Of a stretch of DNA of 5,972 nucleotides, positions 1-4,364 are shown in pieces. The stretch is from Caldifarciminota bacterium. Its GTDB lineage: Bacteria; Hydrothermota; Tepidihabitantia; SM23-42. The position numbers and the translations under genes are program-made. The DNA is taken from the NCBI GenBank assembly GCA_030671005.1, contig DAOVAN010000102.1, positions 1 to 5,972 of the forward strand, given 5' to 3'. Below the pieces are notes generated by a model that saw only the letters and a program-made list of their open reading frames with translations, searched no databases and was not told the origin of the DNA. Within the stretch, counting starts at the first letter, position 1; every line of letters begins with the position of its first letter.

Positions 1-13
1 CTTATAGTGATAG

Positions 14-96
14 TGCGAGGAGGGGGATTTGAACCCCCATCCCTAATCGGGGCTGGATCCTAAATCCAGTGCGTCTGCCAATTCCGCCATCCTCGC
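14..96 (-). tRNA. tRNA-Leu, anticodon UAG
   Basis: A complete type II tRNA reads on the minus strand. The acceptor stem is GCGAGGA pairing with TCCTCGC, 7 of 7 pairs. The anticodon stem CTGGA/TCCAG encloses loop TTTAGGA, giving anticodon TAG at 62-60, which reads CUN leucine codons through wobble U34. A long variable arm (CCCCGATTAGGGAT) forms its own small stem, as expected for leucine. The T arm is GGGGG-TTCAAAT-CCCCC. The discriminator base is A (position 14 on the complement), the leucine identity base. The following bases are CTA, so the 3' CCA is not encoded and must be added by tRNA nucleotidyltransferase. Confidence 0.97.
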
Positions 97-126
97 AGAT
101 GCAAATTCAGCAATATCTCCACAGAG

Positions 127-154
127 ATTATACGCTAAAACCCATAATTGTCAA
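127..154 (-). promoter_or_regulatory. sigma-70 promoter of tRNA-Leu
   Basis: On the minus strand there is a perfect TTGACA (154-149), a 16-base spacer and a perfect TATAAT (132-127). The expected start near position 120 leaves a 5' leader of about 23 bases before the mature tRNA. Because it lies between the YbbR gene and the tRNA, the tRNA can be transcribed independently of the upstream gene. A near-consensus promoter fits a stable RNA gene. Confidence 0.85.
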
Positions 155-216
155 GTTATGCAGGCTCGAATAAGGGACATACCACTACTATTTTGACGGG
201 TTTTGGTGACCGGGGT

Positions 217-1128
217 TTAGTAGATTGTTACATGGAACTTCTGCGGTGCTGAGTAAGTTGGTCTGACATAGTCAGGGAGAATAACTTCAGCTGGTAGATC
301 GTATTCACCCGTTGTCATCTTCGTCAGTCTTATCCTGACTTCAACATCGCCCATAGACAGCTTTCTGATACGGTCTGGTGACCCTACGACTATGAGAGTA
401 TCCAGGATACTTCTGTCTGAGCGGACTCTCTGGGTGGGTGAATAGATGAGTTTCAGCGGCACGGCAGTTAGCACTTTTTGTGCTGTGCTGTCGATGTCTA
501 TCCTGACTTCTACGCTTTTTCTTGATACCATCAGCAGTGACGAAGATATCTCTAATCTTAATTCTTTTTCAAAAGAGTTACTGCGGTTTCTTACGCTCAA
601 CGTTTCGGTGAAGAGTTCTTCCATCTTCGCTAGCATTTTTCGTGGACCGACAACGCGAACCGTATCAAGGACCGCCACGTCATTTATCGCATAGCCTTTC
701 TTGGGTGTGTCTTTTAGCGGAACGCTGATTTCGAATTCTTTCTCGATTTTCCGGTCAATCGTCACGTTAAATGCCGGTGTGATGTAGTCAATTCTCAAGG
801 GTCCGTAACCAACCGGGATTCTCAGGTTTCGTGCTGGGATAGTTTTTCCCCCTGGTGTGGACTGTCTTAAATCACATTGTGCCTTTGGTGGGGCAGCCCA
901 AATGCTAAAAAGGGCGCCACCGCGACCTGTGAAATTGACATCGATGTTCGGAATCGAATCGACGATCATCAAAGAATCGGCGAGGTTTGCATATGTTATT
1001 TTGATGTTTTTCTGATAGGTGTAGTTATTGCCAATAGCTATGTATATCCAAAGACCAAAGGCGAAAATTATGGCGAATATCTTTCTCATTGGATCGCGGG
1101 TGATAACAGTTATGATTTCCTTCAACAT
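217..1128 (-). CDS. YbbR-domain membrane-anchored protein (CdaR-like)
   Basis: This 303-residue protein has a short cytoplasmic N-terminus, then one membrane segment at about residues 15-34 (RKIFAIIFAFGLWIYIAIG). The rest is an extracytoplasmic beta-rich region that I read as about three YbbR repeats, roughly residues 40-127, 133-212 and 221-302. The YbbR pattern is visible in DTVRVVGPRKMLAKMEEL (155-172) and again in DTLIVVGSPDRIRKL (243-257). The pattern 'DP-x-RK-hydrophobic-LWIYI' is the usual YbbR/CdaR start. In Firmicutes, CdaR binds and modulates the membrane diadenylate cyclase CdaA, which makes c-di-AMP. That role here is inferred from family only, because no cdaA lies upstream in the window. 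The ATG at 1128 has no Shine-Dalgarno, but a promoter -10 box sits 7 bases before it, so the transcript may be leaderless. Met14 (MRKIFAI) is an alternative start, also without a ribosome-binding site. Confidence 0.87.
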   Translation of the reverse strand: MLKEIITVITRDPMRKIFAIIFAFGLWIYIAIGNNYTYQKNIKITYANLADSLMIVDSIPNIDVNFTGRGGALFSIWAAPPKAQCDLRQSTPGGKTIPARNLRIPVGYGPLRIDYITPAFNVTIDRKIEKEFEISVPLKDTPKKGYAINDVAVLDTVRVVGPRKMLAKMEELFTETLSVRNRSNSFEKELRLEISSSLLMVSRKSVEVRIDIDSTAQKVLTAVPLKLIYSPTQRVRSDRSILDTLIVVGSPDRIRKLSMGDVEVRIRLTKMTTGEYDLPAEVILPDYVRPTYSAPQKFHVTIY

Positions 1129-1135
1129 CTAGTCA

Positions 1136-1163
1136 ATTATACATATTGAAGGCGAATAATCAA
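1136..1163 (-). promoter_or_regulatory. promoter of the YbbR gene, probably leaderless
   Basis: The minus strand reads TTGATT (1163-1158, four of six consensus bases), a 16-base spacer and a perfect TATAAT (1141-1136). Only 7 bases separate the -10 box from the ATG at 1128, so the expected start is at or within a base or two of the initiation codon. No Shine-Dalgarno is present. A 17-base dyad at 1159-1175 overlaps the -35 box. Confidence 0.6.
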
Positions 1164-1175
1164 GCTCCGCTTGAT
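1159..1175. promoter_or_regulatory. perfect 7-base dyad over the YbbR -35 box (possible operator)
   Basis: ATCAAGC-TCC-GCTTGAT is a perfect inverted repeat with 7-base arms and a 3-base centre. It covers five of the six -35 bases of the YbbR promoter, which is where a repressor would block RNA polymerase. No T-tract follows on either strand, so it does not look like an intrinsic terminator. It could instead be a stray hairpin next to the fold-back element that begins just to its right. The regulator, if any, is unknown. Confidence 0.4.
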
Positions 1176-1177
1176 AG

Positions 1178-1423
1178 GCTACGTGAGGGGGTCAGGGTTA
1201 CGATGCCCGTTTCGTTTGACGGTAACGTCTAACGTCTCAAAAACGTAACCGTAGGACGCTTGACGATACGGGCCCCGTTAAATAATGACAAATTGTTCAT
1301 TACGGATGGCGAATGGTAGTTCGATTATGAAACCGTTATACACACAGACAAAGAGTAGTTCTATTTAACGGGGCGGGTTTCGTTACCGATGAACGCAAGA
1401 CGTAACCTTGTCCGTGTGCTACG
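1178..1423. repeat. fold-back (MITE-like) element of nested inverted repeats
   Basis: This non-coding stretch carries three inverted repeat pairs in nested, collinear order. GGTTACG (1196-1202) pairs with CGTAACC (1401-1407). CGGTAACG (1220-1227) pairs with CGTTACCG (1381-1388). GCCCCGTTAAATA (1272-1284) pairs with TATTTAACGGGGC (1362-1374), a perfect 13-base match. The left arm is longer because of about 40 extra bases, which contain a local hairpin: ACGGTAACGT at 1219-1228 against ACGTAACCGT at 1243-1252, 9 of 10 paired. A 77-base centre (1285-1361) has no ORF worth calling. GCTACG occurs at both outer edges (1178-1183 and 1418-1423) and could be a 6-base target duplication, though chance is not excluded. 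No transposase is present. A structured 3' region of the permease mRNA is the alternative reading. Confidence 0.55.
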
Positions 1424-2690
1424 CCCAGAATATCCAGATGAAGAGTGCTCCGGCCGTAACTGCGAATATCGTGAAGGGAAGACCAACTTTCATGAAATCA
1501 GGGAAGCTTACGTCGTAGCCCTGTTTCTTCAGAAGACCGACACCGACGACATTAGCCGAGGCTCCGATTGGCGTGATGTTGCCGCCGATCGTTGTTCCTA
1601 TTATGGTACCAAATAGTAGCAGATATACTGGATATCCGTAGGACGATGCTAACATCGGTATTATACCCGCCATGGCGGTGAAATAGGGTACGTTGTCAAC
1701 AAATGCGGAGATGATAACAGAAAAAACGACCAGGATGATAAAGGTCACGAGCAGGTTGCCTGAGGTCAATCGACCAACGGCATGGGCCAGAAAAGTCGTG
1801 GTACCGGTTTCGGTTAGGGAACCGACGATTACGAAAATAGCAGCAAGGAACAGCAATGTTTCCCAGTCCATGTCCTTAAGAATATGGAAAGTCTTGACTT
1901 TATGTGTGAAGAAGCTCCAGACAATACCGATTGCGCCAAAGATCATACAGACGAGACCTCCCAGGTAATCCATGAAGCCTTCGAAGAACGAAGCAATAGC
2001 AAGTGCTAGGATCAGCCCGAGCAGAAGGAAGCCTGGGAACATGCTCACTATCTTCTCGGGTTTTATAGGCTTGATCGGTTGCGTGTATTTTCTGAACAGG
2101 AAGTAGAGAACAATGAGGGAGATCACTGCCGCGAACTCAACTGCGAAAAAGAGACTGGCTCTTCCTTGAAAGAAGAAAAAGTCGTTGAATGTCATTCCCG
2201 TATAACTGGCGAGTATCATGCTTGGCGGATCACCGACAAGTGTTGCCGTTCCCTGGAGGTTGGATGAAAGACAAATGCCGAGGATAAAAGGAACGGGGGA
2301 TACTTTCAGCTTACGTGACACTTCGAAAGCTATCGGTGCGACTATTAGGACCGTGGCTACGTTCTCCACGAATGCTGAAATTACTCCGCTGAAAGCGGAA
2401 AGCCAGATTATTGCCCAGCAAAGATTTTTCGAATGGTCGATGATAATCTCTGCAAGATAGGCGGGTATTCTTGAATAGATAAAGAGTTCAGCTACGACAA
2501 GACTGCCCCAGAAAATTCCCAGGATATTCCAGTTTATGTAGTGTGTTAGTTTTGCCGGAGCGAGGACGCCAAATGCTATGATGACACCGACACCTACCCA
2601 CGCGAGGATGAACTTGTAACGGTGAAAAGCGATTATGGCAACATATGTGATTCCGAAGATGATTAGGCAAGTAATCTGCTCAGTAGACAT
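1419..2690 (-). CDS. ArsB/NhaD-type ion permease (CitMHS family, IT superfamily)
   Basis: This 423-residue, strongly hydrophobic protein has about ten or more membrane segments and the length usual for the family. It shows the two-fold pseudo-repeat of ion-transporter-superfamily permeases. The first half has SAFVENVATVLIVAPIA (105-121) followed by NLQGTATLVGDPPSMI (144-159). The second half has SAFVDNVPYFTAMAGIIPM (328-346) followed by GTTIGGNITPIGASANVV (365-382). These paired hairpin motifs carry the substrate and ion site in relatives. A charged cytoplasmic linker lies near residues 200-214. Known relatives move Na+/H+, arsenite or carboxylates, and the substrate cannot be read from sequence. 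It starts 7 bases after the ornithine carbamoyltransferase stop with only a weak GTGA as ribosome-binding site, so translational coupling is likely. Its TAG stop lies inside the edge of the fold-back element. The protein ends normally after its last membrane segment, so it is probably intact. Confidence 0.88.
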   Translation of the reverse strand: MSTEQITCLIIFGITYVAIIAFHRYKFILAWVGVGVIIAFGVLAPAKLTHYINWNILGIFWGSLVVAELFIYSRIPAYLAEIIIDHSKNLCWAIIWLSAFSGVISAFVENVATVLIVAPIAFEVSRKLKVSPVPFILGICLSSNLQGTATLVGDPPSMILASYTGMTFNDFFFFQGRASLFFAVEFAAVISLIVLYFLFRKYTQPIKPIKPEKIVSMFPGFLLLGLILALAIASFFEGFMDYLGGLVCMIFGAIGIVWSFFTHKVKTFHILKDMDWETLLFLAAIFVIVGSLTETGTTTFLAHAVGRLTSGNLLVTFIILVVFSVIISAFVDNVPYFTAMAGIIPMLASSYGYPVYLLLFGTIIGTTIGGNITPIGASANVVGVGLLKKQGYDVSFPDFMKVGLPFTIFAVTAGALFIWIFWA

Positions 2691-2697
2691 TCACGTA

Positions 2698-3600
2698 TCA
2701 ATTGTGTTGACTGAGCCAGACCATTATGCCTTTTTGCGCGTGTAAGCGGTTTTCCGCTTGGTCAAGGACTATTGAATTCGTTCCGTCAATGACCTCGTCG
2801 GAGATTTCCTCGCCCCGGTGGGCAGGTAAGCAATGCATGACAACGTAATCCTTATTTGTATGTTGTAATAGCTCTCGATTGATTTGAAAAGGCATGAAGA
2901 TCTGCTTTCTCTTCGCGGTCTCTCTTTCTTGCCCCATGGATGCCCAGACATCGGTATATATGATATCTGCGTCGGCGATGGCTTCTATTGGGTTGTGCGT
3001 CAGCTTGGTGTTCTTTGCCTTCTCAGTATATTCCTTACGGGGTTCATGACCGGCTGGCGTAGCGATGTTGAGCTTGAACCCTAGAACAATGGAAGCGCTG
3101 ATAAAGGAGTTGCAGACGTTGTTACCGTCGCCGACATATGCGATTGTCACGTCTTCCAGTGTGCCTTTCTTCTCAATGATGGTGAAGAGATCAGCCATAA
3201 TCTGACATGGATGTTCTAGATCGGATAATCCATTAATTACTGGTATTGAGGCACTTTTCGCTATATCTTCAACCGTTTTGTGAGTGAAGACGCGAGCCAT
3301 GATTATGTCGACCCATCGTGAAAGGTTGCGCGCCGCATCTGGTACAGTTTCGCGTTTACCCAGCTGAATATCTGCTGGTGCAAGGTATATTGCATGTCCA
3401 CCCAGGTGGGTCATGCCGGTTTCAAAGGTAACCCGTGTTCTGAGTGACGGTTTCTCAAAGACCATGGCTAGGGTCTTATCCTTCAATATCTTGTGTTCGA
3501 TCCCTTTGTTCTGTGATTCCTTAAGTTGCTTCGTTAACTTGAATATCTCCGATATTTCTTCCTTGCTCAAGTCGAACATCGTGACGAAATCTCTTTTCAT
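2698..3600 (-). CDS. argF: ornithine carbamoyltransferase
   Basis: This 300-residue cytoplasmic enzyme transfers the carbamoyl group from carbamoyl phosphate to ornithine, giving citrulline and phosphate in arginine biosynthesis (or the reverse in arginine catabolism). The length is typical. The carbamoyl-phosphate loop is SLRTR (52-56), a known variant of STRTR. HPCQ is at 130-133, the second-domain GDGNN at 157-161, the ornithine-binding DVWASMG at 217-223, and the catalytic HCLPAHRG at 256-263. The SMG loop together with HCLP favours a true ornithine enzyme over the acetyl- or succinyl-ornithine variants. The ATG at 3600 is supported by a strong GGAGGT just upstream, with a short 3-base gap. 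The gene lies 62 bases after the flavoredoxin-like gene and 7 bases before the permease. No ArgR box was recognised, and no arcA or arcC neighbour is present to decide between anabolic and catabolic use. Confidence 0.95.
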   Translation of the reverse strand: MKRDFVTMFDLSKEEISEIFKLTKQLKESQNKGIEHKILKDKTLAMVFEKPSLRTRVTFETGMTHLGGHAIYLAPADIQLGKRETVPDAARNLSRWVDIIMARVFTHKTVEDIAKSASIPVINGLSDLEHPCQIMADLFTIIEKKGTLEDVTIAYVGDGNNVCNSFISASIVLGFKLNIATPAGHEPRKEYTEKAKNTKLTHNPIEAIADADIIYTDVWASMGQERETAKRKQIFMPFQINRELLQHTNKDYVVMHCLPAHRGEEISDEVIDGTNSIVLDQAENRLHAQKGIMVWLSQHN

Positions 3601-3603
3601 CTT

Positions 3604-3609
3604 ACCTCC
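3604..3609 (-). promoter_or_regulatory. ribosome-binding site of argF
   Basis: GGAGGT on the minus strand ends 3 bases before the ATG at 3600. It is a full-strength anti-16S match and fixes the start codon. It also shows that this organism uses Shine-Dalgarno sequences, which makes their absence at the YbbR and histidine kinase genes more meaningful. Confidence 0.8.
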
Positions 3610-3616
3610 GTGCCTA

Positions 3617-3644
3617 ATATTAGCGATTTCGTTGTTGAAGTCAA
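3617..3644 (-). promoter_or_regulatory. candidate argF promoter
   Basis: The minus strand shows TTGACT (3644-3639, five of six), a 16-base spacer and TAATAT (3622-3617, four of six). The -10 box is part of the palindrome TAATATTA. A start near 3610 would leave about a 10-base leader that begins almost at the GGAGGT ribosome-binding site. It would let argF and the permease be expressed apart from the upstream flavoredoxin gene. Confidence 0.45.
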
Positions 3645-3662
3645 TGCGCTCTCGGTTGTTGG

Positions 3663-4232
3663 TTATTTGACAGGTTCAAACCGCTTACCCACATGCATGG
3701 CACGACCAATGCTTTTACCCATTTTCCAGTAACAGTTATCATACATCGAGTATAGAATTGGTTTGATTTTCGCTACATCGGGACGCTCGTGGGTCAGGAT
3801 CTCTTCGTCGCCATATGTAGCAACGATTTCACCAAAGCAGACCTCGTGAGTGGCGAATTCGACGGTCTTAACGAGTCTGCATTCTAAGGTGAGCGGGCAT
3901 TCTTGGATCATGGGTGCGCTTACTAATTCTCCATAGAAAACCTTGAAAATCTTTGACTTATCATGATCATGCCCTGAAACTATGCTACAGTAATCAGTTA
4001 TTTCAAGCATTTCTGTTGATGGGACATTGACGGAAAAGACTTTGTTTTCGTGAATACCTTTGTTCGTGTAATGGCCTTTGTTGAGAACGACGGCGATCGT
4101 TGGTGGTTTGAAATTGACGATAGTGAGCCACACGACGGTTAAGAAATTCGCCTTGCCTTGAACATTCGCACCCAGTATGATTACCGGCATTGGGTACACG
4201 GGTATTTTCGATGCGATTTTTGTTTTCGACAT
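3663..4232 (-). CDS. flavin reductase-like / flavoredoxin family protein
   Basis: This 189-residue cytoplasmic protein belongs to the FMN-binding split-barrel flavin-reductase group (DIM6/NTAB, COG1853; flavoredoxin of sulfate reducers is the named relative). The family signature PMPVIILGANVQGKANFLTV covers residues 14-33, where the Asn-Phe-Leu-Thr segment contacts FMN phosphate in relatives. YCSIVSGHDHDKSKIF (81-96), ECPLTLECRL (111-120) and the C-terminal YWKMGKSIGRAMHVGK (168-183) also match the family. Members bind FMN and carry electrons or reduce flavin, often in anaerobes. The donor and acceptor are not evident here. The length is normal. The ATG at 4232 follows a strong GAGGAGGT at 4246-4239 with a 6-base gap. 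It is the first gene of the leftward set and is divergent from the histidine kinase. No terminator is visible before argF. Confidence 0.9.
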   Translation of the reverse strand: MSKTKIASKIPVYPMPVIILGANVQGKANFLTVVWLTIVNFKPPTIAVVLNKGHYTNKGIHENKVFSVNVPSTEMLEITDYCSIVSGHDHDKSKIFKVFYGELVSAPMIQECPLTLECRLVKTVEFATHEVCFGEIVATYGDEEILTHERPDVAKIKPILYSMYDNCYWKMGKSIGRAMHVGKRFEPVK

Positions 4233-4238
4233 TATGCT

Positions 4239-4246
4239 ACCTCCTC
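4239..4246 (-). promoter_or_regulatory. ribosome-binding site of the flavoredoxin-like gene
   Basis: GAGGAGGT on the minus strand lies 6 bases before the ATG at 4232. It is a near-ideal Shine-Dalgarno and settles the start. Confidence 0.85.
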
Positions 4247-4265
4247 ATGTTTTATTTACATCTGC

Positions 4266-4278
4266 AATCATTGTGATT
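4266..4278. promoter_or_regulatory. dyad at the flavoredoxin transcription start (possible operator)
   Basis: AATCA-TTG-TGATT is a perfect inverted repeat with 5-base arms and a 3-base centre. It overlaps the -10 box (4281-4276) and the expected start (about 4269) of the leftward promoter. Arms this short can arise by chance, so it is only a candidate site. Confidence 0.25.
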
Positions 4279-4303
4279 ATAGTCCAAATGTGCCAAAATG
4301 CAA
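4276..4303 (-). promoter_or_regulatory. candidate promoter of the flavoredoxin-like gene
   Basis: The minus strand has TTGCAT (4303-4298, three of six), a 16-base spacer and a perfect TATAAT (4281-4276). The start would fall near 4269, giving a leader of about 37 bases that contains the strong Shine-Dalgarno. The weak -35 box with dyads on both elements would suit a regulated promoter. Confidence 0.55.
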
Positions 4304-4312
4304 GACGCTTGC
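4300..4312. promoter_or_regulatory. dyad over the flavoredoxin -35 box (possible operator)
   Basis: GCAAG-ACG-CTTGC is a perfect inverted repeat with 5-base arms. It overlaps the leftward -35 box (4303-4298). Its CAAG...CTTG halves resemble those of the dyad at 1159-1175, but the centre is two bases shorter, so a common regulator is only a possibility. Its centre is 34 bases from that of the dyad at 4266-4278. Confidence 0.25.
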
Positions 4313-4327
4313 GTGGACGCTCTTTTG

Positions 4328-4356
4328 TTGACTTGCACGAAATATTTGTGTATTAT
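4328..4356 (+). promoter_or_regulatory. promoter of the histidine kinase gene, probably leaderless
   Basis: TTGACT (4328-4333, five of six), a 17-base spacer and TATTAT (4351-4356, five of six) form a good sigma-70 promoter. The expected start is near 4363, only about 2 bases before the ATG at 4365 and 8 before the ATG at 4371. No Shine-Dalgarno precedes either codon, so the mRNA is likely leaderless or nearly so. Confidence 0.65.
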
Positions 4357-4364
4357 GACTTGGA

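Noticed and set aside
1..14. tRNA 3' end as a mobile element attachment site
   Set aside because: Only 13 bases lie beyond the tRNA in the window, and no repeat of its 3' end occurs elsewhere in the sequence shown. There is no support.
97..216. Terminator for the YbbR gene before the tRNA
   Set aside because: No stem-loop with a T-tract is visible after the stop at 217. Apart from the tRNA promoter I see nothing in this gap.
877..1149. 90-codon plus-strand open frame opposite the YbbR gene
   Set aside because: Its translation has no family character, and it lies over the N-terminal membrane segment and promoter of a well-supported gene. It is a shadow frame.
1159..1175. Hairpin as an intrinsic terminator
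   Set aside because: The stem is good, but no run of T follows on either strand.
1272..1374. 13-base inverted repeat as the permease terminator
   Set aside because: The loop would be 77 bases long and no T-tract follows the stem in the direction of the permease transcript.
1389..1616. 75-codon plus-strand open frame at the permease 3' end
   Set aside because: It starts inside the fold-back element and is antisense to the conserved second-half motif of the permease. No protein family features are visible.
3601..3662. ArgR operator upstream of argF
   Set aside because: No TNTGAAT-type arginine box, and no dyad other than TAATATTA in the -10 box, could be found in the 62-base gap.
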